A stretch of DNA of 6,936 nucleotides from Acidobacteriota bacterium (GCA_021798655.1 JAJZFE010000066.1:1-6936), one strand, 5' to 3'. Shown: positions 1 through 6,471, counted from the first letter of the stretch. The notes: generated by a model from the letters alone, not told the origin. Made by a program: numbers and translations.

Positions 1-899
1 CTGGGCGTCAACAGCAGAACCGTGTCGATGAGGTTGCGATAGCCGTGCGTAGTGTTGTCGTTCTCCGGGCCAACGTAGTAGTTGCCGGTGAGCGTGTAAT
101 ACTTCTTCGCCTGCACCAGCGTGATGCCGACGGTCTTGCCGGAGTTGTTGTCGAAGATCTCGTTCCAGCCCTGCACAACCTGCACGCCGGCCGTGAGGCT
201 CGATGTGACCGGCATGCTGGCGCGCAGACCAAAGTGGTAGTACGGAATCGCGTACGCGAAGAGGAACGAGCGGGAGTAGTTCCAGTTGTCGCCCGACTCG
301 ATGACCTCCGCGCCGGCCGAGGTGACGAACTGACCGAAGTCAATCTGGAAGCCCTTCCACTTGGCTGGCTTCGCGGAGACGAACATCTGCTCCACATACT
401 TCAGTCCGCCGCCGGAGGGGTTGGCCGGGTGCATCACCTGGAAGGCGGAGCCGAGTCCCATATCCACGCGGATGCCGAAGGGAGCAGGGTCATGCGCGAG
501 TGTGATGCGCGCCTCGGTGAGCGAGACGGTGTTGGCCCGGATGTCGAAGTTGCGCAGCTGCGTGCTGCCGTTGTCGGGGTGGTTGGAGTCGAAGTCGTAG
601 TAGCCATCGAGAATGCCGCTGACGCTGATGGGGCTCTTGGCGAGTGCCGCAGGCTCGGGAGCTGCGGACGGTGCGGAGATCACCAGCGACGGTGCCGCGG
701 CAGGAGTTGCAGCGGCCGCAGGAGCAGGGGCCTGGGGGGTAGGTGCATCGACGGTCCGGGGCGCTGGGCTCCCGGCCACAGTACCGGGGGCCTGTGCGGT
801 CCCGGTGCGGCTAGCAGTAAGTGCAAGTGCCAACATTGAAGCGCTGCAGATACGTTGGGCGATCGTCAAGGTCCTGTCTCTTTCGGCCCGGTGCGGCAT
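1..899 (-). CDS. Outer-membrane beta-barrel porin (OmpL-like, BBP2-type), C-terminus missing at window edge
   Basis: The minus-strand frame is open from the left edge to an ATG at 897-899, giving 299 codons with no stop. Residues 1-37 look like a signal peptide: Arg-rich start, hydrophobic ICSASMLALAL, then a TGTAQA cleavage site. Residues 38-88 form a low-complexity Pro/Ala linker. From about residue 89 the sequence has the look of an acidobacterial OmpL-like porin (BBP2 family): SVSGILDGYYDF, then ARITLAHDPAPFGIRVDMGLG, FQIDFGQFVTSAGAEVIESG, and alternating aromatic strands such as YAIPYYHFGLRAS. In this family such proteins are outer-membrane channels; the substrate here is unknown. A GGTGG stretch six bases before the ATG could be a ribosome binding site. 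A TTG at 867-869 is an alternative start that gives a shorter signal peptide. The family call is firm and the exact start is not. Confidence 0.82.
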   Translation of the reverse strand, partial: MPHRAERDRTLTIAQRICSASMLALALTASRTGTAQAPGTVAGSPAPRTVDAPTPQAPAPAAAATPAAAPSLVISAPSAAPEPAALAKSPISVSGILDGYYDFDSNHPDNGSTQLRNFDIRANTVSLTEARITLAHDPAPFGIRVDMGLGSAFQVMHPANPSGGGLKYVEQMFVSAKPAKWKGFQIDFGQFVTSAGAEVIESGDNWNYSRSFLFAYAIPYYHFGLRASMPVTSSLTAGVQVVQGWNEIFDNNSGKTVGITLVQAKKYYTLTGNYYVGPENDNTTHGYRNLIDTVLLLTP

Positions 900-1326
900 C
901 GACTGCCACCGCTTTCGGGCATCCGCATTGGAGTGCGGAGGTTGGGTTGGAGTACAAGCGTAGGCACACGCTCACCCGATCTGCACCGCTGCGCTGGTGC
1001 AGATGATAAACGGCAGATGACGGAGATGGAACGCTACGGCCGTCCGGTTCGTGAGTGCTTGTGAACATATGACATGAGCAGCCATAAAAAACGCATATCA
1101 AAGTTGATAGCGGCGGCAGGAAGCGACAGGATTCCGCGAAATGGTGCCGTCATGGCTGATTCTTGTGGCATCGGCGTTCAAGAACAGCTAACATTCGGAA
1201 ACGGCTGCAACCCATCGGAGCCCTGCGAGTCTGTGCCACACAGTCGCCGTCCACGACGACGCGACACCCCATGGAGAGGACGACCTTCAGCCACGAGCGC
1301 TGACCGACGCCGTCGACCGGATCACT
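900..1326. other. Divergent intergenic region between porin and sensor-kinase genes
   Basis: These 427 bases separate two divergently transcribed genes, so promoters for both should lie here. I see two inverted repeats nearer the porin side (979-1004 and 922-939). There is also an A/T-richer patch around 1060-1110. A weak plus-strand promoter guess is TTGTGA near 1061 with CATAAA about 18 bases downstream, too poor to call. No RNA gene or known riboswitch consensus was recognised. The open frames crossing the region are not convincing as genes. Confidence 0.6.
979..1004. repeat. Perfect 9-bp inverted repeat, 8-base loop, upstream of porin gene
   Basis: ATCTGCACC at 979-987 is exactly mirrored by GGTGCAGAT at 996-1004, with an 8-base spacer. 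It lies about 80 bases upstream of the porin ATG. It could be a dimeric-regulator operator or a hairpin in the porin mRNA leader. A terminator is unlikely because no T-run follows on either strand. A second, shorter inverted repeat (TCCGCA/TGCGGA, 922-939) sits closer to the porin start. Confidence 0.5.
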
Positions 1327-2850
1327 ATGAAAAAGCTGATGACGATTGTGTTTGCGTCGCGACGCCCGAAGGCCGGGTTCCGCAAACAGACCAGCTTTTT
1401 CTCCTCACCGTTTCTATTTTTGATGCAGTGCAGCCTGGGCATCAGCGCTGCGCTGCTGCTGTGCATGCTGGGCGTTGCGCTGCACACGTCGCTGCCCGCG
1501 ATGAGCATGTTGTTCATCCTGGTGACGGTTTCCATGGCGGTGCGCTGCGGCTTCTGGCAGGCTGCGGTGGTGTCGGTCGGCTGCGTGCTGTGCGAAAATT
1601 TCTTCTTCGCCGCACCGCGTTTCAGCCTGCGTATCGTGAACCTGCAGGACGGACTGACGTTGCTGGTCTTCGAGATCACGGCGCTGGTGGTAAGCCGCGT
1701 TTCGTCGCGCGAGATTGCGCACGCGGCCGACAGCGAACGCGATCGGCGACGCACGCAGCGGCTCTACTCCGTAAGCCACGACGTGCTGCTGCTCAATCCC
1801 CAGGACCCGCCGGAGCGCCAGATCGCCGAGTTCATCGTGAAGGAGTTTGAACTGGAGGCCGCGGCCGTGGTCAACGACCTGCTGCGAGCCGTGGGGGCGG
1901 CGGGCCGGTGGGCGGGCGAAGAAGAAGGACTGCGCGAACGACAGAGCCTGGGCAAGGCGCTGCTGCCCGGCGACGTCTCCCAACGGACGCTGTTCAGCGT
2001 GAACGGCCGCGTGGGTACGCTGCTGGTGTGCGGCGACATCTCCGACCTCGCACTGGATTCGCTCGCGTCGCTGGTCGTGCTGGCGCTGGAGCGTCATAGC
2101 GCGTTCGTGAACGAAGGCACAGCCGAGGCCGCGCGCAAGACCGAGCAGCTGCGCACCACGGTGCTCGATGGTCTGGCCCACGCCATCAAGACGCCGCTGA
2201 CCATCATCCGCGCCGCCAGCTCCGGGCTGCTGGAGGTCGGCAACCTGGATGCGACGCAAGGCCAGCTCGCGCAGATGATCGATGAGCAGTCGGTGCGGAT
2301 CGAAGAGCTGACCAGCCGTCTGTTGCAGACGGCCCGCGTGAAGGATGAGCATCTGTCGCTGCAGATTGAGACCGTCGATGTGCCCGACCTGATCCACGAG
2401 GTGGTGCGCGACTTCCAGAGTGAGTGGCCGGAGCCGACCGAGACCGCCTCCGAGAGCCCGACGGTCAACATCTCGCTGAGCCAGCGCATCCTGCCCATCG
2501 CGGCCGACCACGAGATGCTCTCGACGACACTGAAGGAGCTGCTGACCAACGCTGTGAAGTACTCGCATCCCGGCTCGCCCATCGGCATCGCGGCCCTGGA
2601 CAGCCCGGCCGAGCTGCGCCTCTCGGTGCAGAGTCATGGCCCGGTCATCCGCGCCGAAGACCGCGAGCACATCTTCAAGAAGTTCTACCGCAGCGTGGAT
2701 CACCGCCACTCGGCACCAGGCACAGGGCTTGGACTCTCGGTGGCGCTGCGCGTGACCGAGGCACACGGCGGACACATCTGGTTCACGAGCACCGAGCACG
2801 AAGGCACAACGTTTTATCTTTCGCTTCCGCGGCAGACTGCCGCAGACTAA
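1327..2850 (+). CDS. KdpD-like membrane sensor histidine kinase, short form
   Basis: This 507-residue inner-membrane sensor kinase should pass phosphate to the regulator encoded next to it. Residues about 31-125 hold four hydrophobic segments matching the KdpD membrane domain (DUF4118), including the CENFFFAAPRFSL and LQDGLTLLVFEITALVVSR stretches. A GAF-like region follows at about 140-262. The HisKA dimerisation domain carries the phospho-acceptor His285 in GLAHAIKTPLTIIRA. The HATPase domain has an N box with Glu404 and Asn408 (KELLTNAVKYS) and a G2 box at 465-470 (GTGLGL). The N-terminal KdpD/Usp sensory half of E. coli-type KdpD (about 890 residues) is absent. Two motif residues are odd: Ala286 follows the His where Glu/Asp is usual, and the G1 box reads QSHGPVI, with Ser436 and Val440 at the normal Asp and Gly positions. 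The ATG at 1327 has no good ribosome binding site, and the frame stays open upstream without a better start. Potassium sensing should not be assumed. Confidence 0.9.
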   Translation: MKKLMTIVFASRRPKAGFRKQTSFFSSPFLFLMQCSLGISAALLLCMLGVALHTSLPAMSMLFILVTVSMAVRCGFWQAAVVSVGCVLCENFFFAAPRFSLRIVNLQDGLTLLVFEITALVVSRVSSREIAHAADSERDRRRTQRLYSVSHDVLLLNPQDPPERQIAEFIVKEFELEAAAVVNDLLRAVGAAGRWAGEEEGLRERQSLGKALLPGDVSQRTLFSVNGRVGTLLVCGDISDLALDSLASLVVLALERHSAFVNEGTAEAARKTEQLRTTVLDGLAHAIKTPLTIIRAASSGLLEVGNLDATQGQLAQMIDEQSVRIEELTSRLLQTARVKDEHLSLQIETVDVPDLIHEVVRDFQSEWPEPTETASESPTVNISLSQRILPIAADHEMLSTTLKELLTNAVKYSHPGSPIGIAALDSPAELRLSVQSHGPVIRAEDREHIFKKFYRSVDHRHSAPGTGLGLSVALRVTEAHGGHIWFTSTEHEGTTFYLSLPRQTAAD

Positions 2851-2873
2851 GCCACAGAGAGAATCGCACAACG

Positions 2874-3566
2874 ATGGCAACCCGCATTCTTATCGTCGAC
2901 GACGAACACGCAATCCGCCAGGTGGTAGCCACCACGCTGCAGCCGCTTGGCTTTGAGGTCATCGGCTGCTCGCGCGGCGAAGACGCCATTCCGCTGGTGA
3001 GCCAGCAGGGCGGTGGCGGCATCGAGGCCGTACTGCTGGACATCAACATGCCAGGCATGGGCGGCGTGGCAACGTGCCGCGCGCTGCGTACTATCTCCGC
3101 CACCCTGCCGATCCTGATGCTGACCGTGCGTGACTCCGAGGACGACAAGGTGGAGGCGCTCGACGCCGGCTCGGACGACTACATCACCAAACCGTTCGCG
3201 GTGCGCGAGCTGGTCGCCCGCGTCAACGCCGTGCTGCGCCGCGGCAGATCGCTCAAGCAGTCTACGTCCGCCATCACCGTGGGCGAGCTCTACATCTGCA
3301 ACGAGCGCCGACTCTTCAAAAAGCGCGACGAAGAGATTCACCTCACGCGGATGCAGTTCGACATGCTGTACCTGCTGATGAGCCACAAGGGTCGGCCCGT
3401 CACGCATCACAAGATCCTCACCACCGTGTGGGGACCGGAGTTTCGCGAAAACGTGGAGTACCTGCGGACCTACGTGCGCCAGCTGCGCATGAGGATCGAG
3501 GACGACCCGGCGCACCCGCAGTACCTGCTGACCGCGCCGTACGTGGGCTACCGGTTCCGCGAGTAG
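2874..3566 (+). CDS. KdpE/OmpR-family response regulator
   Basis: This 230-residue cytoplasmic transcription regulator starts 23 bases after the kinase stop codon, so the two are almost certainly co-transcribed partners. Residues 1-120 are a receiver domain with all key residues: acidic pocket Asp9/Asp10, phospho-acceptor Asp56 (LLDINMPGM), Thr84 and Lys106 (DDYITKPF). Residues about 134-230 are an OmpR-type winged-helix DNA-binding domain. Its usual pattern is visible: LTRMQFDMLYLLMSHKGRPV, a WGPEF turn, the recognition helix VEYLRTYVRQLRMRIE, and the YVGYRF hairpin at the end. The pattern is closest to KdpE. The open frame extends far upstream into the kinase gene, but the ATG at 2874 is the sensible start because the receiver domain begins there. 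An AGAGAGAA stretch just upstream may serve as ribosome binding site. Target genes are unknown; no kdpFABC operon is visible here. Confidence 0.93.
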   Translation: MATRILIVDDEHAIRQVVATTLQPLGFEVIGCSRGEDAIPLVSQQGGGGIEAVLLDINMPGMGGVATCRALRTISATLPILMLTVRDSEDDKVEALDAGSDDYITKPFAVRELVARVNAVLRRGRSLKQSTSAITVGELYICNERRLFKKRDEEIHLTRMQFDMLYLLMSHKGRPVTHHKILTTVWGPEFRENVEYLRTYVRQLRMRIEDDPAHPQYLLTAPYVGYRFRE

Positions 3567-3672
3567 CGCGGACAGGCTCGCACGGCGATCATTGTTGTGC
3601 AAAAACTTTCCGACGCCAGACGTTGACGATAGGCTATGCTGAAGGCAAAGAGCGTGCGAACGACAGGCGCTA

Positions 3673-3710
3673 ACCGGCAGATTCGAGCCAATTTACGTAC
3701 CGGCAGATTC
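3673..3710. repeat. Direct repeat ACCGGCAGATTC, 26-base period
   Basis: ACCGGCAGATTC occurs at 3673-3684 and again, exactly, at 3699-3710, so the copies start 26 bases apart. That is about two and a half helical turns. A CCGGT just after the second copy (3713-3717) pairs with its ACCGG. The repeat lies about 190 bases before the coiled-coil gene and just after the response-regulator gene. Direct repeats are typical of OmpR/KdpE-type binding sites, but the spacing here is longer than usual, so this role is only a possibility. Confidence 0.45.
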
Positions 3711-3883
3711 CACCGGTTTCATGAGCTGCAGGCACTCCTTCCAGCAAAGCAATCTCCCGACCTCATTCCGCAGAGAAGTTTTCCGCATCCACGGCTATCT
3801 CAGCCGAATCAACCCGCGTCTAAGCGTGCTAGGCTCATTTTTTTCAGCATGTGATATCGCACGCAGCCTACGATAACGTCCGC

Positions 3884-3890
3884 AAGGAGG
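3884..3890 (+). promoter_or_regulatory. Strong Shine-Dalgarno site for the coiled-coil gene
   Basis: AAGGAGG lies nine bases before the ATG at 3900. It is a near-perfect match to the anti-Shine-Dalgarno sequence and fixes the start of the downstream gene. It is clearly stronger than the sites before the kinase and regulator, suggesting high translation. Confidence 0.85.
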
Positions 3891-3899
3891 AAGTTTTCA

Positions 3900-4736
3900 A
3901 TGAGTGATTTTGACCGTGAAGAGGTGGTGCATCCGAGTGCACCAGCATGGCTCTCAGGAGTGTCCGTTGCAGCACTGGTAGTGGGTCTCGGAGCGCTCGG
4001 CTGGAGCTTTGGTCTGCAGAATCATCTGACCCAGGCACAGCAGTCGCTCGACGCAGCCAACAAGCAGAACACGGCACTGGCGCAGAAGCTGGAGGATACC
4101 AACGAACGGCTGAAGGCGCAGGGAGAGGCGCTCGGGCAGAGCGTCGGGCTGACCCAGAAGCAGCTCGAAGATCGCTCCGAACAACTGGTCGCCAGCCAGC
4201 GCGCCGACGCAGCTCGCTTCGCGCGCGAAGAGAAGGCCACGCAGCAGCAGGTAGGCGCCGTGCAGAGTGACGTTTCGGCCGTGAAGACCGACGTGGGCGG
4301 CGTGAAGACCGACGTGGCCAACACGCAGGCCGACCTTGCCGACACCAAGACCCAGTTGACGCGCGTGATGGGCGATGCCGGCGTGATGAGCGGCCTCATC
4401 GCCACCAACCACTCCGAACTGGAAGAGTTGAAGCACCGCGGCGATCGTAACTACTACGAGTTCACGCTGCACAAGGGCGCGCCTGCGCAGAACGTCGGCA
4501 CCATCAAGATTGCGCTGAAGAAGGCCGATCCGAAGCACTCGAAGTACACGCTCGCACTCAGCGCCGACGACAAGAGCATCGAGAAGAAGGACAAGAACCT
4601 CGATGAGCCGGTACAGTTCTACTCCGGCAAGACTCCGGCACTGTTTGAGATCGTCGTGAACGACATCAGCAAGAACCAGGTGACCGGCTATCTGAGCACC
4701 CCGAAGAGTGCGCCGGGGCCCATCGCAGTTCCGTAA
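3900..4736 (+). CDS. Single-pass membrane protein with long coiled coil, unknown family
   Basis: I do not recognise this 278-residue protein. Residues 1-17 are a short polar, acidic N-terminus. Residues about 18-38 are one hydrophobic helix (LSGVSVAALVVGLGALGW) that should anchor it in the inner membrane. Residues about 41-178 are rich in Gln, Ala, Glu and Lys with heptad spacing and almost no Pro, as expected for a long coiled coil. They include the repeated heptad VKTDVGG/VKTDVAN. Residues about 182-278 are a compact, Lys-rich, beta-looking domain beginning NYYEFTLHKG and ending in a Pro-rich tail. With no signal-peptide cleavage site visible, it is probably a membrane-anchored oligomer with the C-terminal domain on one side; the orientation is not clear. 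The start is set by the excellent ribosome binding site. It stands alone, with a terminator after it. A structural or envelope-spanning role is a guess. Confidence 0.88.
   Translation: MSDFDREEVVHPSAPAWLSGVSVAALVVGLGALGWSFGLQNHLTQAQQSLDAANKQNTALAQKLEDTNERLKAQGEALGQSVGLTQKQLEDRSEQLVASQRADAARFAREEKATQQQVGAVQSDVSAVKTDVGGVKTDVANTQADLADTKTQLTRVMGDAGVMSGLIATNHSELEELKHRGDRNYYEFTLHKGAPAQNVGTIKIALKKADPKHSKYTLALSADDKSIEKKDKNLDEPVQFYSGKTPALFEIVVNDISKNQVTGYLSTPKSAPGPIAVP
4281..4319 (+). repeat. In-frame 21-bp tandem repeat encoding a coiled-coil heptad
   Basis: An 18-base run coding VKTDVG/VKTDVA begins at 4281 and again at 4302, a 21-base (seven-residue) period. Copies differ only near the end. It sits at residues 128-140 inside the coiled coil, and looks like a recent duplication of one heptad. 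Slippage here could change the coil length without breaking the frame. Confidence 0.7.
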
Positions 4737-4768
4737 GCAGGCTCCGTAAGCGAGCTTCGTAACCAACA
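4730..4768 (+). repeat. Three imperfect 13-bp tandem copies placing TAA in all three frames
   Basis: Units beginning TCCGTAAGC (4730), TCCGTAAGC (4743) and TTCGTAACC (4756) follow each other at an exact 13-base period. The first contains the real stop codon of the coiled-coil gene (4734-4736). Because 13 is not a multiple of three, the TAA triplets at 4734, 4747 and 4760 fall in three different frames. Confidence 0.6.
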
Positions 4769-4781
4769 CGCCGTGAAAACA

Positions 4782-4816
4782 AAAGGGCTGCGCAACGATA
4801 GGTTGCGCAGCCCTTT
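4782..4816. terminator. Bidirectional intrinsic terminator between convergent genes
   Basis: A perfect 15-base inverted repeat (AAAGGGCTGCGCAAC, 4782-4796; complement at 4802-4816) surrounds a five-base GATAG loop. It sits in the 95-base gap between the convergent coiled-coil and exosortase genes. The arms end in AAA/TTT, and A-rich sequence just before it (GAAAACAAAAG) gives a T-rich tract for transcripts from the minus strand. It should end transcription from both sides. Confidence 0.88.
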
Positions 4817-4831
4817 CAGTTTGCCTGCGGC

Positions 4832-6460
4832 TTACTGTTTCCTGTACGGCTGCGTGAATGCGGCGATGTTTGCTCCCGCAAGAAAGGCACGCAACGTGTC
4901 TTCGAGCTGGTGGCGTGCCTCGGCTGGCTCCAGGTGCGTGTTCGTAGTGGTGGCGTGCAGCATGACCGGAATCGGCCGCGTCGGGCTGGGGTTCAACAAC
5001 ACATTCGTCCTCGGCACGCTGTAGATCAAACCAAACTGCTTCACATCGTCGGAGTACTGCCCACAGCTCTCGCCAGTGCACACGGTGGTGGCCTCTTCGA
5101 CCTCCTGCGTGTCGTCCAGATAAAACGCGCCGCTGAATCCGACCTCGCCCTGCGCTGTGTTCATAGGCAGATTGCCGCGCCATATCGAACCTTCTCCACG
5201 CGCATAACGACACGCGATCGAATCATGCGCGCCAAAGTTGGGTGAGACGGCCACCGAGACGGTGTCACCAGCGCCGTTGGTATAGTCGCCCCAGTAGAAC
5301 AGCTGTGGCCCCTGCAGCATCGTCTCGTTGTGCCGCGCGATGAGATGGAAGGCGCCGACCTGTTGCGGAAACACGCCGAGCGCTGGCAGTGCCGCCTGCT
5401 GATCGCGCTGCAGCAACTCCTGCGCGTAACTGAACGAACCCGCCACCACCAGCACCAAAAACATGCTTCCCTGCAGCAGCCATCGCCGCTGCTGCGCTAC
5501 AGGCGTGGCGGCTTCGGCAACGCGCGGCAGCTCTGGAGGCCACAGGTCGCCACTCTCGCCCAGCAACCGTATCGCGGTGAACAGACCCCAGGTAGCGACC
5601 GCGAACAACACCGCACCGATCACGTAGTCGCCCATCGTGGCACGGCTTTGCAGCCAGGGAATATGCAGCGCAACCAGATAGTAAAGCACCAGGCCGCAGA
5701 GCCGCAGAAAGTTGAAGACATATCCAACCAGCACCGAGCACGCAACCACCGCGACCGTCACCGACGGTTTGAAGCGATACAGGTACCCGGCCACCAGCGC
5801 GATCATGCCCAGCGTCACGGCACCGCGAATCCCGTTACAGCCGGGAGCGATGAACATGCCGAACTGCGGCGTAAACATCAGCAGCAGCTGGTCCGAGGTA
5901 AGCTGCTGGCCCAGCGCGTGAGCAAAGCCGCGCGCCACCATCGAGGAGATGTGCTGCAACGGCAGATCGAAATGCGTCGAGAAGATTTTCGGCACCGGGC
6001 TGACGAGCCACATGAACGCGACCGGAAACCTTGCCCGCGAGAGCAGCCGCCAGCCGCCGAACAGCAGCACCACTCCCGCGACATAGGCCACCGCCACCAC
6101 CGGAAAAGGCGGAATCCAGATCACCGTACTCTGCGAAATCACCAGCTCGATCATCGCGACCTGACGCAGATGCACCAATGCCACCGTGACAGCAACAATC
6201 GCCAGGCCCCACCACGAGCCTTCCACCTGCCAACCAAGCGAACGCCATACGCGCAGGATCAGCAACAGGCTGACGACCGGCACAAACGCGCCAATCGATT
6301 TCAGCGGAACAGTGGTCCAGACGTCCCACAGCGACACGGCCACCGGAAGCACGGCCGCAATGCCGATCACACCCAACGCAACGGACGAGAGCGCCGCCGT
6401 CCGCGCTGAGATCGCCTGCGGCTGCATGGTCGTGGCCTCTAGTACCTGCTCGTGCTCCAT
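4832..6460 (-). CDS. Exosortase/archaeosortase-family membrane enzyme fused to EpsI-like C-terminal domain
   Basis: Exosortases are inner-membrane cysteine enzymes that process C-terminally tagged (PEP-CTERM-like) exported proteins. Residues about 20-325 of this 542-residue protein are highly hydrophobic, with roughly eight membrane segments. The nucleophile is Cys208 in APGCNGIRG, and the conserved second-site arginine is Arg253 in FNFLRLCG. Where most exosortases have His (His-x-x-x-Gly before a hydrophobic helix), this one has Asp278 in MGDYVIGAVLF. A further membrane segment at about 329-345 leads into a soluble tail (about 346-542). It resembles EpsI/DUF3485: LGVFPQQVGAFHL, a YWGDYTN stretch, and His412 with Cys417 in HDSIACRYARG. 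I infer an acidobacterial exosortase subtype, possibly XrtJ-like; that subtype name is recalled, not tested. GGGGAG five bases upstream supports the ATG at 6460 over the internal Met12. No sorting-signal substrate lies in the window. Confidence 0.88.
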   Translation of the reverse strand: MEHEQVLEATTMQPQAISARTAALSSVALGVIGIAAVLPVAVSLWDVWTTVPLKSIGAFVPVVSLLLILRVWRSLGWQVEGSWWGLAIVAVTVALVHLRQVAMIELVISQSTVIWIPPFPVVAVAYVAGVVLLFGGWRLLSRARFPVAFMWLVSPVPKIFSTHFDLPLQHISSMVARGFAHALGQQLTSDQLLLMFTPQFGMFIAPGCNGIRGAVTLGMIALVAGYLYRFKPSVTVAVVACSVLVGYVFNFLRLCGLVLYYLVALHIPWLQSRATMGDYVIGAVLFAVATWGLFTAIRLLGESGDLWPPELPRVAEAATPVAQQRRWLLQGSMFLVLVVAGSFSYAQELLQRDQQAALPALGVFPQQVGAFHLIARHNETMLQGPQLFYWGDYTNGAGDTVSVAVSPNFGAHDSIACRYARGEGSIWRGNLPMNTAQGEVGFSGAFYLDDTQEVEEATTVCTGESCGQYSDDVKQFGLIYSVPRTNVLLNPSPTRPIPVMLHATTTNTHLEPAEARHQLEDTLRAFLAGANIAAFTQPYRKQ

Positions 6461-6465
6461 ATGGA

Positions 6466-6471
6466 CTCCCC
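6466..6471 (-). promoter_or_regulatory. Ribosome binding site of the exosortase gene
   Basis: On the minus strand GGGGAG lies five bases before the ATG at 6458-6460. This decides the start against the internal ATG eleven codons later, which has no comparable site. Confidence 0.7.

Larger units (their letters stand above)
3567..3899. other. Intergenic region between response regulator and coiled-coil gene
   Basis: These 333 bases follow the two-component operon and lead into the next plus-strand gene. They contain a 12-base direct repeat (3673-3710), an A/T-rich patch with seven T residues near 3838-3844, and a strong ribosome binding site at the end. I see no convincing terminator after the regulator stop codon; the only hairpin there is a 5-base GCGAG/CTCGC pair. 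TTGACG at 3623 resembles a -35 box but has no -10 box at proper spacing. The gap length suggests the downstream gene has its own promoter. Confidence 0.6.

Noticed and set aside
45..839. Plus-strand 264-codon open frame antisense to the porin
   Set aside because: The minus strand gives a coherent signal peptide and barrel sequence; this frame gives none.
867..869. TTG as the start of the porin gene
   Set aside because: Possible, with AGGA only two bases upstream, which is too close; the ATG at 897-899 has a better-spaced GGTGG. Not fully excluded.
1074..1850. Plus-strand 258-codon open frame upstream of and overlapping the kinase
   Set aside because: Its second half lies inside the kinase gene in another frame, and its product is Arg-rich, low-complexity and without any recognisable domain.
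2424..2873. N-terminal extension of the response regulator into the kinase gene
   Set aside because: The receiver domain starts right after the ATG at 2874, and the extension is an out-of-frame reading of kinase codons.
1414..2880. Minus-strand 488-codon open frame antisense to the kinase
   Set aside because: Typical antisense shadow of a GC-rich gene; product is His/Arg/Gln-rich with no domain, while the plus strand encodes clear kinase motifs.
3560..3581. Terminator after the response regulator
   Set aside because: Only a 5-base GCGAG/CTCGC pair with a long loop and no T-run.
3636..3854. Possible 72-residue gene in the intergenic region after the regulator
   Set aside because: No ribosome binding site, no recognisable features, Arg/Pro/Gln-rich composition, and it covers the direct repeat.
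3954..5213. Minus-strand 419-codon open frame across the coiled-coil gene and the exosortase 3' end
   Set aside because: It runs through the strong terminator hairpin and is antisense to or out of frame with two well-supported genes.
5330..6409. Plus-strand 359-codon open frame antisense to the exosortase
   Set aside because: The product is an Arg/His/Gln-rich shadow with no domain; the minus strand has the catalytic residues and membrane segments.
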